A DNA stretch of 64,000 nt from an uncultured Clostridia bacterium (GCA_945868505.1 CAMBLO010000006.1:23779-87778), one strand, 5' to 3'. Shown: positions 48,814 through 58,462, counted from the first letter of the stretch. Notes: generated from the sequence alone by a model not told the origin. Numbers and translations: made by a program.

Positions 48814-48922
48814 GACAGATGCCAAACAGATGCGAGCCTGCAAGCAGGCGACGCCCTGTTTTCCTCGGCGAAAAGCGCGGTTTCCGCCTGCGGATTCCAG
48901 TTGGAAAACGCTTCGTTTTCCA
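48814..48922. repeat. Family C structured intergenic element, copy 1
   Basis: GACAGATG..AAACAGAT..GCCTGC-AAGCAGGCGAC.CCTGTTTTCCTCG..[stem]..CTGCGGATT..AGTT[hairpin] shared with 52529-52635. Confidence 0.75.
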
Positions 48923-49065
48923 AGCCTTTCCGCTGCACGAAAATTTGGAAAGTTGAAAATCAAATTTCTTGAAATTTGATTTTCGTATAAAAGTTTTTGA
49001 TGCCCTTTTTTCAAAAAGGGCACAGGGTGCGGGACAGCGTCCCGCAGAAAAAAGGAGAGAAAATA

Positions 49066-50241
49066 ATGGCAGAAAAGGTTTTGATCGTAAAATACGGCGA
49101 GATCGCCATGCGCGGCAACAATAAATATATCTTCATCAACCGCCTGATCTCTGCAATCCGTAAAAATCTGGACCCCTACGGCAATTACTATGTTGTCCGT
49201 GACCCCGGTCGTTTGATCGTAGAAGATCGCGGCGGCGAATTGGACTACGACCTGACAATCCCGAAACTGGAAACCATCTTCGGGCTCCATTCCATTTGCC
49301 CCGGTGTGCGTCTGGATGATGCGGAATTCGATACCATCTGTAAGGAATCTCTGGCGCATATGCAGGAGTTCTATGGCGATAAGGAAATGACATTTAAGGT
49401 AAATACCCGCCGTGCCAATAAAAAATTCCCCATGCATTCCATGGAATTGAGCATGGAAGTGGGGGCATATATTCTGGACAATATGCCTAATATGAAGGTA
49501 GACGTAAAGAACCCCGATGTGACACTGAACATCGAAATTAGAAATAGCGTATACCTCCATTCCAAAATCATCCGTACCTACGGCGGTCTGCCCTATGGCA
49601 GCAATGGCAAGGCAGTCAGCCTCCTTTCCGGCGGCATCGACAGCCCTGTGGCAACTTGGATGATGGCGAAACGGGGCGTGGAAGTGGAAGGCGTATATTT
49701 CCACAGCCCTCCCTATACCAGCGAATGGGCGAAGGAAAAGGTTATCGACCTGGCGAAGCGTATCGCCGATTTCACAGGGGAATTCCGTCTGTATGTGGTT
49801 CCCTTTACGGAATTGCAGCTGTATCTCTTGGATAACACTGCTCATGACAGACTGACTATCCACCTGAAACGTGCCATGATGCGGGCGGCGGAAATGATTG
49901 CCCATAAGGATGATGCGCTGGCTCTGGTAACAGGGGAAAGCGTAGGTCAGGTTGCCAGTCAGACCATGCAGGGCATTCAGGTGATCAATGCCGTTTGCGA
50001 CCTGCCTGTACTGCGTCCCTTAGCAGGGATGGATAAGGCGGAAATCATCCAGAGGGCAGAACAGATTGGTACCTTTGAAATTTCCATCCGCCCTTACGAG
50101 GACTGTTGTACCGTTTTCGTGGCAAAGCATCCTGTGACGAAGCCTCGTTTGAACTACATCGAAAAAGCGGAGCATAAGCTGACAGAGCTGGACAGATTGC
50201 TGGAAGAGGCGGTAGCAAATGCGGAAATCATCGATTTGTAA
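49066..50241 (+). CDS. thiI: tRNA 4-thiouridine synthetase
   Basis: KYGEIAMRGNNKYIFINRL, LLSGGIDSPVATWMMAKRG, SVGQVASQTMQGIQVIN; THUMP domain. Confidence 0.95.
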   Translation: MAEKVLIVKYGEIAMRGNNKYIFINRLISAIRKNLDPYGNYYVVRDPGRLIVEDRGGELDYDLTIPKLETIFGLHSICPGVRLDDAEFDTICKESLAHMQEFYGDKEMTFKVNTRRANKKFPMHSMELSMEVGAYILDNMPNMKVDVKNPDVTLNIEIRNSVYLHSKIIRTYGGLPYGSNGKAVSLLSGGIDSPVATWMMAKRGVEVEGVYFHSPPYTSEWAKEKVIDLAKRIADFTGEFRLYVVPFTELQLYLLDNTAHDRLTIHLKRAMMRAAEMIAHKDDALALVTGESVGQVASQTMQGIQVINAVCDLPVLRPLAGMDKAEIIQRAEQIGTFEISIRPYEDCCTVFVAKHPVTKPRLNYIEKAEHKLTELDRLLEEAVANAEIIDL

Positions 50242-50353
50242 GAAGCTATTGTTTTTTCTGCTGCTGGGGCTGCTTTTCAGCGGATGCGGACAGAAAGACC
50301 CTTATTTGCCCGAAGCAGAAAACGACACGATTTTTACAGTGATAGGAGAATAA
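50219..50353 (+). CDS. 44-aa small lipoprotein: MRKSSICKKLLFFLLLGLLFSGCGQKDPYLPEAENDTIFTVIGE
   Basis: ATG overlaps the end of thiI; signal peptide with lipobox LFSG|C; absent from the supplied ORF track because of its length. Confidence 0.65.
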   Translation: MRKSSICKKLLFFLLLGLLFSGCGQKDPYLPEAENDTIFTVIGE

Positions 50354-50355
50354 AA

Positions 50356-50535
50356 ATGGAAGAACAGACACCCTTGACAAAACGGATCAACGAACTGGCG
50401 AAAAAAGCAAAAACCGTTGGTCTGACAGAAGAAGAAAAAGTGGAGCAGAATTTGCTGCGTCAGGAATTTCTGATTAAATTTCGTGCAAATTTCAAGGCTC
50501 AGATGGATAATATCGAATTTGTGGATGAACAGTAA
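50356..50535 (+). CDS. DUF896 family protein (YnzC-like)
   Basis: LTKRINELAKKAKTVGLTEEEKVEQNLLRQEFLIKFRANFKAQMDNI. Confidence 0.92.
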   Translation: MEEQTPLTKRINELAKKAKTVGLTEEEKVEQNLLRQEFLIKFRANFKAQMDNIEFVDEQ

Positions 50536-50540
50536 TCCCG

Positions 50541-50580
50541 AAACTGCTGATATGTTTTGACATATTGGCAGTTTTTTCTT
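50541..50580 (+). terminator. Rho-independent terminator
   Basis: AAACTGCtgATATGttttgaCATATtgGCAGTTTTTT. Confidence 0.8.
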
Positions 50581-50663
50581 TTTCTGCCCTTGACTCTGAC
50601 ATAATGGTAGGGGCTACAATATCCTTGAGCTCAAGAAAACCAACAGAATCTGTGAGGTGCGAT

Positions 50664-51482
50664 ATGTTAAAAATCGGAGAATTTTCAAAGCTGTCCAGAG
50701 TCAGCATCCGTATGCTGCGGCATTATGATGAAATGGGCCTGTTGAAGCCCTCTGCCATCGACCCCTTTACGGGCTATCGGTACTATGGGGAGGAACAACT
50801 GCTTGCGGTGGGCCGCATTACCGAATTAAAGGATATGGGCTTTGGCCTTGCCGCCATCGGGGAGATTTTGCTTGCCTACGGAGATAAGGAGGTGCTGGAG
50901 CGGCTTTTTTCTGAAAAGGAAGAGGAGCTGCAGGCCTTGGCGAAGCAGACAGAGGAACGGCTGCGGCGTCTGGAAACAGCCAGAGAACGGATGAGAAAGG
51001 ATGAAAATGGGATGAAATATAATGTAGTGCTGAAAACATTGCCGGAACGCTATGGGGCTACCGTCCGTATGACAATCCCCAGCTATGATAAAGAAGGTAT
51101 CTTGTGGGGCGTTTTGGTCAGCGAAACAGAAAAGCTGCACCTGATTCCCGATGACCCCTGCTATTGCAGTGTGGTCTTCCATGATGGGGAATACAAGGAG
51201 AAGGATGTGGATGTGGAAGCCCAGAAAACCGTGAAGGGGACATACCCCGATACGGAACACGTGAAATTTCGTACATTGCCGGAGGTGACCTTTGCTTCTG
51301 CCACATATAAGGGCAGCTATGACCTGATTGGGGAGGTCAATGCGGCAGTTGCCCAGTGGGTGCGGGATAACGGCTATGTTCCCGATGGGCAGATGTTCAA
51401 TATTTATCATGTCAGCCCCCATGAAACGGACAATCCTGAGGAATTTGTGACGGAGGTTTGCTACCCTGTCAGAAAAAAATAA
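50664..51482 (+). CDS. MerR family transcriptional regulator with GyrI-like effector domain
   Basis: MLKIGEFSKLSRVSIRMLRHYDEMGLLKPSAIDPFTGYRYY; C-terminal effector-binding domain. Confidence 0.92.
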   Translation: MLKIGEFSKLSRVSIRMLRHYDEMGLLKPSAIDPFTGYRYYGEEQLLAVGRITELKDMGFGLAAIGEILLAYGDKEVLERLFSEKEEELQALAKQTEERLRRLETARERMRKDENGMKYNVVLKTLPERYGATVRMTIPSYDKEGILWGVLVSETEKLHLIPDDPCYCSVVFHDGEYKEKDVDVEAQKTVKGTYPDTEHVKFRTLPEVTFASATYKGSYDLIGEVNAAVAQWVRDNGYVPDGQMFNIYHVSPHETDNPEEFVTEVCYPVRKK

Positions 51483-51583
51483 AAAATTTTCAAAAAATCG
51501 GGAACTTTCCCAAATTGCCTCCGTCTGATGATATGTAACACAAAAAAAGAAACTAACACTACATTATCTAGGAGGAAATAAAC

Positions 51584-52486
51584 ATGAAAAAGAATCTGAC
51601 AAAAGTTATGGCAATGGGTATGGTACTGACAATGCTGGGCACAGCAACAGCATTTGCAGAAGAAGCAACACTGATTTCTGCAACAGAAAACACATCTATC
51701 GAAACAATCATGGCAGAAGCACAGGAAGCAGCTTTCATTAGCCAGAGCGGTAAAGTGGTTTCCGTAGAAGCATCTGTTACAGAAGGCGTACAGCTGGTAA
51801 CAATCGACAACGAACAGGGCGACCTGCGTTTTGCAGTAGACAGCAACACAATCGTTGTAAACAGAGAAGATGGCGCTTACCTGACAGCGGCAGACCTGAC
51901 AGAAGGCATGGAAGTTGCTGTTGTATATGATGCCTTTGGTCCCATGGGCATGAGCATGCCTCCTTACCTGGGTCAGGTGACAGCAGTGGTTGCCAATGCT
52001 GATGCAGGTTTCTTTGCAGTAGGTCACTTCGACGAAGAACTGACAGATATGAAGAATATGCTGCAGCTGAATATTTCTGATAAAACAGATATCCAGAACC
52101 TGCAGGGTGCAAGAATCAGACTGACAGCGGAAGATGTAAAAAATCAGGATGCACTGGTATTCTATGGTGCAACCACAAGAAGTATCCCCGCTCAGACAAC
52201 ACCTTCCTTCGTGTTGCTGCTGACAACAGCGGAAGTACCCACAGGTGAAACAGAACTGGAAACAGCGGAAATGGTTCCCTTGAGAGAAACAGCAGAAGCA
52301 AATGGCTACACAGTAAAATGGCAGGGTAAGACAAAACCCATCCTGCTGGAAAAGGATGGCGCAACAATGGAAATCACAGTAGGCAGCGATACCTATGTGG
52401 TAGATGGCGACATGGCAATGAAGGCTGCTATGCCCAGTGAATTGAAGGGCGGCGTGGCATTCGTTTCCAGCGATATCTTTAAATAA
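51584..52486 (+). CDS. Secreted protein with C-terminal copper-amine-oxidase-N-like segment
   Basis: Signal peptide AFAEEA; OB-like region; GYTVKWQGKTKPILLEKDGATMEITVGSDTYVVDG typical of Cu_amine_oxidN1. Confidence 0.75.
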   Translation: MKKNLTKVMAMGMVLTMLGTATAFAEEATLISATENTSIETIMAEAQEAAFISQSGKVVSVEASVTEGVQLVTIDNEQGDLRFAVDSNTIVVNREDGAYLTAADLTEGMEVAVVYDAFGPMGMSMPPYLGQVTAVVANADAGFFAVGHFDEELTDMKNMLQLNISDKTDIQNLQGARIRLTAEDVKNQDALVFYGATTRSIPAQTTPSFVLLLTTAEVPTGETELETAEMVPLRETAEANGYTVKWQGKTKPILLEKDGATMEITVGSDTYVVDGDMAMKAAMPSELKGGVAFVSSDIFK

Positions 52487-52528
52487 GGCGCAGAGCGCCT
52501 AACTCGAAATAGAGATTTCGAGTTGTTA

Positions 52529-52635
52529 GACAGATGTATAAACAGATCTGTGCCTGCCAAGCAGGCGACAGCCTGTTTTCCTCGACGGAAATGAATTCCG
52601 TCTGCGGATTAAAGTTAGGAACTCTTTGTTCCTAA
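52529..52635. repeat. Family C structured intergenic element, copy 2
   Basis: Alignable with 48814-48922, with apparent compensatory changes in two stems. Confidence 0.75.
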
Positions 52636-52649
52636 AACCTCAGCTAAAA

Positions 52650-52681
52650 AGGGAGTCCTCCGATAGGAGGACTCCCTTTCT
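52650..52681. terminator. Bidirectional terminator
   Basis: AAAAAGGGAGTCCTCcgatagGAGGACTCCCTTTCTT. Confidence 0.75.
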
Positions 52682-52687
52682 TCATTT

Positions 52688-53797
52688 TCAGCCTTTTTTC
52701 TTGCTGTTTTCTCTTACGTCAACTTCGATGAAATCTACCACTTCATCGCCCCGTACGCAGGTATACCAGCTGGTGTTATTTGCGGAGGAGCAGGAATGGT
52801 TGGGAATGATTTCCACTTGATCGCCGATTTTCAGATTGCATGTGCCATCAGCCTTTACCTTTGCAACCTCCTCGGAAAGACCAACGATGGTCAGTTCGGG
52901 ATGACCAACTACATAGCCGAAGCCCTTGATGGCGGAATTGCCATGGGCACCCTGATCCAGACCCAGACATTTAGAGCCTGCATCGAAAAGATAGAAGCCT
53001 TCGGAGGGATTGGAAACTACTGTTGCCAATACCCGCAGGGAGCAAGAGTCTTCTCCGCAGGTACCCAGTGCCATCTGGATATTGTCGAAGAAGGTGTAGT
53101 TGCCGGGGTGGCTGACGTTGATGGTTTTGTCTTTTACTGCGATTTCAAAAGTAGGCGTAGAACCGGAGGAAACGATTTCACAGGGGAAATCGGCAGCCGC
53201 CAGTGCATCCGCAGCCTGTTTCATGGTGTCTTTTTCCAACTGTGCCACTGCTTCCAGGGCTTTCCTTGTGGTACAGCCGTAAACCTGACCGGGATGAGTA
53301 GAAATGCCGCGGAATTTCAGGTTTTTCAGGGGAGCCAGTGCTTTGGCGAAGTCTACTACCTTATCAGCGGGCATACCGAAGCGGTGGAAGTCCATATCTA
53401 CGATGATAGTATAGGAAACGGTTACCCCTGCTTTTTCTGCTTCTGCGTTCAGGATTTCCGCAGCGGGAACGGTATCCAGACGGATAATCAGTTCTGCATC
53501 CTTAGCAATAGGCATGAGCCGTTTCAGGTTTACGGGGTTTGCTGTGGGGTAAGCATACATGATATGCTTTGCACCCAGATGATAAACCATTTCGCATTCA
53601 TCCAGTGTGCCGCAAAGGAAGCCGGTTGCCCCTGCCTCCATCTGCATTTTTGCCAGAGCGGAGCTTTTATGGGTTTTGATCATGGGCCACATTTCCTTGC
53701 CGTTGGCATCGCAGAGCGCCTGCCAGGATTTGATATTGTTTTCCAGCGCATCCATATCCAACAGAATGGCGGGGGTCTGTAATTCTTGTTTTTTCAT
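52688..53797 (-). CDS. DSD1/D-threonine aldolase-like PLP enzyme (alanine racemase N-terminal fold)
   Basis: TPAILLDMDALENNIKSWQALC..WPMIKTHKS; STHPGQVYG; C-terminal HSC metal-binding region IPNHSCSSANN. Confidence 0.9.
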   Translation of the reverse strand: MKKQELQTPAILLDMDALENNIKSWQALCDANGKEMWPMIKTHKSSALAKMQMEAGATGFLCGTLDECEMVYHLGAKHIMYAYPTANPVNLKRLMPIAKDAELIIRLDTVPAAEILNAEAEKAGVTVSYTIIVDMDFHRFGMPADKVVDFAKALAPLKNLKFRGISTHPGQVYGCTTRKALEAVAQLEKDTMKQAADALAAADFPCEIVSSGSTPTFEIAVKDKTINVSHPGNYTFFDNIQMALGTCGEDSCSLRVLATVVSNPSEGFYLFDAGSKCLGLDQGAHGNSAIKGFGYVVGHPELTIVGLSEEVAKVKADGTCNLKIGDQVEIIPNHSCSSANNTSWYTCVRGDEVVDFIEVDVRENSKKKG

Positions 53798-53994
53798 GGG
53801 AAATCCCTCCTAAAAAATAACGTTCTTATTTGCATACATTACAAAAAAGAAGTCCATCTGTCAATTGGCAGAATCACGATTGCAAAGGGGCTTTTTCTAT
53901 GATATGGTGGAGAAAAGCCCGAAAGAATCAGAGAAAAAATGACGGATAAAAATAAAATAAATTTTATTAACGTTTCTAAAATGGAGTGATAAAA

Positions 53995-54804
53995 GTGAAG
54001 CTGAAAATATTGATGGATAACCATACGGAAATAGATGTGTACTATCTGGGGGAGCCTGCCGTGTCCTATTGGCTGGAAACGGAGGGGAAATGCTTCCTTT
54101 TTGATGCAGGCTATTCCGATGCTTTTTTGAAAAATGCCAAGGATATGGGCATTGATGTGACAAAGGCGGAGGCGATTTTGCTTTCCCATTCCCATAACGA
54201 CCATACGGGAGGATTGAAACCATTATTGGCAGTAGATTTTCCCAAGAAGCCCAAGCTGATCGCCCATCCCAATGCCCTTCTGCCCCATGCATGGAACGGT
54301 ATGGACATCGGCAGCCCTGTTTCGGAAAGAGAACTGGCGGAAAAATTTGCACTGCATCTGACAAAAGAGCCTGTCTGGCTGACGGAAAAGCTGGTCTGGC
54401 TGGGGGAAATTCCCCGTACCTTGGAATTCGAGCCTGCTTACGCCATCGGCACAGTGGAAAAGTGCGGCAAAACAGAAGCGGACTATATCGTGGATGATAC
54501 GGCGCTGGCTTATGTGGGGGAGAGGGGGCTTTCCATCATTACCGGCTGTTCCCATGCAGGCATTTGCAACATCATCGCCTATGCCAAAAAGCTGACAGGA
54601 GTGAAACGGGTGCAAAGTGTTTTGGGCGGCTTCCATTTGTTTGATGTAGACAAACGGGCAAAGGAAACCATCGCCTTTTTAAAGGAAGAAAATATTCCAG
54701 AATTGTATCCCTGCCACTGTACTTCCTTTGCTGTGCGGGCGGCCCTCCACGCCGTAAGCCCTGTGAAAGAGGTGGCAGTGGGGGCGGAACTGGAATGGAG
54801 ATAA
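53995..54804 (+). CDS. MBL-fold metallohydrolase (methanobactin/7,8-dihydropterin synthase-like subfamily)
   Basis: LLSHSHNDHTGGLKPLL, SIITGCSHAGICNIIAYAK, GGFHL, YPCHCT motifs; GTG start. Confidence 0.85.
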   Translation: MKLKILMDNHTEIDVYYLGEPAVSYWLETEGKCFLFDAGYSDAFLKNAKDMGIDVTKAEAILLSHSHNDHTGGLKPLLAVDFPKKPKLIAHPNALLPHAWNGMDIGSPVSERELAEKFALHLTKEPVWLTEKLVWLGEIPRTLEFEPAYAIGTVEKCGKTEADYIVDDTALAYVGERGLSIITGCSHAGICNIIAYAKKLTGVKRVQSVLGGFHLFDVDKRAKETIAFLKEENIPELYPCHCTSFAVRAALHAVSPVKEVAVGAELEWR

Positions 54805-55045
54805 GGCCCATGGGAGAAAAGAAGGGTACTTCTATAAATTTCCTTTGAAAAAAGGAACAATCCCGTTCCTCTCTGCGTCAAAATCAGTAAATATTTCCTG
54901 AAAAAAGAGGATTTTACTGGGATTAGGAGAAATATTAAGGAAAACGAAAGAACTTTTTTTCTGTGATTGTGATACAATTAAACCATCAAAGTCCGTCCTG
55001 CTGGAGAAGGGACGGAAAGGGACTTTTGAAAAGGGGGTAAAGATC

Positions 55046-57442
55046 ATGAAAAAGATCATTACATTTGCAACAGCGGCCAGCCTGATGCTGGGGAGCATGG
55101 GGGTCACAGCCTATGGTGCTGCTTTTGCGGATATCGATACGGTCACCTGGTCCGGTTTTAAGCCGTTTCTGAATCAGGCGGCGGAGCTGGGGCTGATGAG
55201 CGGCTATGAGGAAAACGGCAAACGCTACTGCAAACCCAGAAACAACGTAACCTACTGTGAAGCGGTGCAGCTGATGTATTCTATTATGAAGGTTTACACC
55301 AAGCAGGATGTGAACGATGCCACGGTGACAAAATGGAAGCCCGTTATCAGTGCCTACAATATTCCCGAATGGGCTTATAAGGCAACGGCTTACGGTCTGG
55401 AAAACAGCATTCTGACCACAGCAGAGCTGAACAAGCTGCAAAATGGTACGAAATACGCCATTCGTGAGGATGTGGGTGTGATTTTCGGGAAGGCATTAGA
55501 TACGGTCAAGGGCTATGACATCAAATCCGGTGCTTCTTTGTCCTATAACGATGCATCTCAGGTTTCCGCGGGGGCGGTGCCCTATCTGGAATTGCTGAAC
55601 AGAGCAGGCCTGATGGTGGGGGACAGCGATAACAAATTCAATCCCAAGAAAAATATCACTCGGGCGGAAATGGCAGTCCTTTCCGTAAAATCCTATAATA
55701 AGCTGACGGATAATCAGACGGAAACACCTGCGGAGAAAAAGGAAAGCACCGCTGTGGGGACAGTTACCGACAGCAGAGTGATGCAGAATGGCGACCTTTT
55801 CCTGACAGTGCGTACAAATTCCGGCACGACTCTGAGCCTCTTTGGCACCAAGGGCGAGGTAACCGCCAAATATGACGGCGATAAGATCGGCTTTGGGGAT
55901 ATCGGCACCGGGGATACGGTGAAGGTGACCTATGAAGGGCAGTATATCAGCGCTATTGAGGTGACTTATTCCAAGGCGGGTGTGAAAAAGACCACAGAAA
56001 AAACCTTTGCCCTGAAGGATATCACCGATTCCAAAATTACCGTAAAGGATGGCTCCAAGGAAAAGAAATTCTATCTGGACGATGATGTAACGGTGAAGCT
56101 GGACGGAAAGAAATCTACCATCAGCAAGCTGAAAAATGCCCTGGAGGATGCCAACTATGATGTTACCCTGACCTTGGATGAGGATGAATATGTACTGGCA
56201 ATCGTTGCGGTGATGAATGAGAATAACCCCACGGAGGGTCTGGTGACCGATGTGGATGAGGATGAAATCACCATCAAGGTTGGCTCCAAGGAATACAAAT
56301 ATACTTTGGCCGGCGATGTGGAGATTGAATATAACGGTAAGAGCATGACTTTCAGCAAATTTGAACGGGATTATGATGATTCCAACTTTATGGTTTCCCT
56401 GAAACTGGATAAAAATAATAAGGTAGACGAAATCATCATCAAATCCATGGAGGATGAATATAACGGTACCCTGACCTTCCTCAACAGCAACCGTATTGAA
56501 TTTACAGCCGGCAGGGATACTTATAAATATGACTTAGCCGATGATGTGACAGTAAAAGTAGACGGCAAGAAAAGCAGCGTTTCCGCCCTGCGGGAAAGCT
56601 ATCGGGATGGGAAAGCTTATACCGTTTCCGTAGACGTGGACCGCAATGACGAGGTAACAGAAATTCTGGCAACTGCTAAATTTGCAGGAAACAGTACAGG
56701 CAAGCTGCAGGATTTGGATAAGGATGAAATCACCATCGTTGCCAATGATACAAAATATGTCTATGATCTGGCGAAGGATGTGGATGTCGCCATCAATGGC
56801 AAGAGCAGAGATCTTTCCGACCTGCTGGATCAGTTTAAGAGCTATTCCTTCAACGTAAAGCTGGCCTTTGATAACCAAGGTGATGTTTCTGAAATCGAAG
56901 CTACTTTGGCAGAAACCAAGGAAGGCTACCTGAAGGATCTGGTGGAGGATGCTAAGACCATTACCATCACCGCAGCGGGGCTGAATCTGAAACTGGATTT
57001 GGCAAGCAGCGTAAAGGTAACACTGGATGGGGATGAGGTTACCCTCTCCAAGCTGAACAATGAGTTGGACTATGCCTATGGCAGTTCCCGCATCTATGTG
57101 GAGCTGGCCTATAACAGCAGTGGGGATGTAAAGACCATCACCGCCCTTTGGGAGGATTATTACGGCGAGCTGACGGCGGTGGATACGAAGGATGACGAGA
57201 TTACCGTGAAGATTGACGGCAAGAAAGAGACCTTCGATATCAGCACTCGGGCGGATATTATTTATAAGCTGGCTTCTACCGTAGATGAGGATGATTATAA
57301 ACGGAATCTGAATTATGACGATGATCTGGATGGACTGCAGGATTTCTTGGACGACTGCGAAGATGCAAGGGACGATTGCATGGTGGCGTTGACGAAGGAT
57401 TCTAAGGGCAATATCGTAAGGATCAGAGCCATTGCGGAATAA
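55046..57442 (+). CDS. Large secreted S-layer-type protein: N-terminal SLH-like domains plus about seven ~70-aa beta-rich repeats
   Basis: Signal peptide; AAELGLMSGYEENG..., RAGLMVGDSDNKFNPKKNITRAEMAVL; repeated DEITIKVGSKEYKYTLAGDVEIEYNGKSMTFSKF-type units. Confidence 0.8.
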   Translation: MKKIITFATAASLMLGSMGVTAYGAAFADIDTVTWSGFKPFLNQAAELGLMSGYEENGKRYCKPRNNVTYCEAVQLMYSIMKVYTKQDVNDATVTKWKPVISAYNIPEWAYKATAYGLENSILTTAELNKLQNGTKYAIREDVGVIFGKALDTVKGYDIKSGASLSYNDASQVSAGAVPYLELLNRAGLMVGDSDNKFNPKKNITRAEMAVLSVKSYNKLTDNQTETPAEKKESTAVGTVTDSRVMQNGDLFLTVRTNSGTTLSLFGTKGEVTAKYDGDKIGFGDIGTGDTVKVTYEGQYISAIEVTYSKAGVKKTTEKTFALKDITDSKITVKDGSKEKKFYLDDDVTVKLDGKKSTISKLKNALEDANYDVTLTLDEDEYVLAIVAVMNENNPTEGLVTDVDEDEITIKVGSKEYKYTLAGDVEIEYNGKSMTFSKFERDYDDSNFMVSLKLDKNNKVDEIIIKSMEDEYNGTLTFLNSNRIEFTAGRDTYKYDLADDVTVKVDGKKSSVSALRESYRDGKAYTVSVDVDRNDEVTEILATAKFAGNSTGKLQDLDKDEITIVANDTKYVYDLAKDVDVAINGKSRDLSDLLDQFKSYSFNVKLAFDNQGDVSEIEATLAETKEGYLKDLVEDAKTITITAAGLNLKLDLASSVKVTLDGDEVTLSKLNNELDYAYGSSRIYVELAYNSSGDVKTITALWEDYYGELTAVDTKDDEITVKIDGKKETFDISTRADIIYKLASTVDEDDYKRNLNYDDDLDGLQDFLDDCEDARDDCMVALTKDSKGNIVRIRAIAE

Positions 57443-57460
57443 AAAATAGAAAAATGCTTG

Positions 57461-57496
57461 AGAGGTGCGGCATTGCGTTCCGTGCCTCTTTTTTTG
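57461..57496 (+). terminator. Rho-independent terminator
   Basis: AGAGGtGCGGcattgcgttCCGtGCCTCTTTTTTT. Confidence 0.75.
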
Positions 57497-57643
57497 AGCG
57501 ATTGTTTAAATTGCACAAAAGAAGAAGGGAAAACCACTGGAAAGTTGGCTTTACTTTAGCGTGGTAATGTGATAATATAATGAAGAACGAAGGGAGACCT
57601 TCCACATATCATAAATAAGAATAGAAAAAGGGGACGATACAAG

Positions 57644-58462
57644 ATGAAAAAATACTTAGCACTGTTTTTAACAATGGTTATGGGCGTTACCATGCTGGCT
57701 GGCTGCGGCGGCTCCCAAGAAGCTACACCAGCAGAGGATACAGCGGCAGAAAGAACCACTTTCACAGTTGGTTTTGATGCAGAATATCCTCCTTACGGCT
57801 ATAGAACAGAGGACGGCGACTACACCGGCTTCGACCTGGAACTGGCTGCAGAGGTTTGTGCGAGAAACGGTTGGGAACTGGTGAAACAGCCCATCGACTG
57901 GAACGCAAAAGATATGGAACTGAACAGCGGTTCTATCGACTGTATCTGGAATGGCTTCACCATGAACGGCAGAGAAGATAAATATACTTTCTCTGAACCT
58001 TATGTTGACAACAGTATCGTTTATGTAGTAAAAGCAGATTCCGATATCCAGACAGAAGCTGACCTGGCAGGCAAACACGTTATCACGCAGGCTGGTTCCT
58101 CCGCACTGGCAGCACTGCAGGATGAATCCAAGGCAGATGTTGTTGCTACCTTCGCATCTCTGGATGAAATCGCAGATTACAACACAGCATTCATGAACCT
58201 GGAAGCAGGTACAAATGATGCGATCGCAGTTGATATCGGCGTAGCACAGTATCAGCTGGCAACAAAATCCGATAAATTTAGAATGCTGGAAGAACCTCTG
58301 TCCACAGAACAGTATGCAATCGGCTTCAAGCTGGGCAACGAAGAGCTGAGAGATCAGGTACAGGCTACTCTGAATGAAATGGCAGAAGACGGCACATTTA
58401 TGGAAATCGCTTCCAAATACACAGACTACAACCTGGATCAGATGGTTTGCCTGGGCAAATAA
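57644..58462 (+). CDS. Amino-acid ABC transporter substrate-binding lipoprotein
   Basis: Lipobox MLAGCG; TVGFDAEYPPYGYRTEDGDYTGFDLELAAEVC. Confidence 0.93.
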   Translation: MKKYLALFLTMVMGVTMLAGCGGSQEATPAEDTAAERTTFTVGFDAEYPPYGYRTEDGDYTGFDLELAAEVCARNGWELVKQPIDWNAKDMELNSGSIDCIWNGFTMNGREDKYTFSEPYVDNSIVYVVKADSDIQTEADLAGKHVITQAGSSALAALQDESKADVVATFASLDEIADYNTAFMNLEAGTNDAIAVDIGVAQYQLATKSDKFRMLEEPLSTEQYAIGFKLGNEELRDQVQATLNEMAEDGTFMEIASKYTDYNLDQMVCLGK

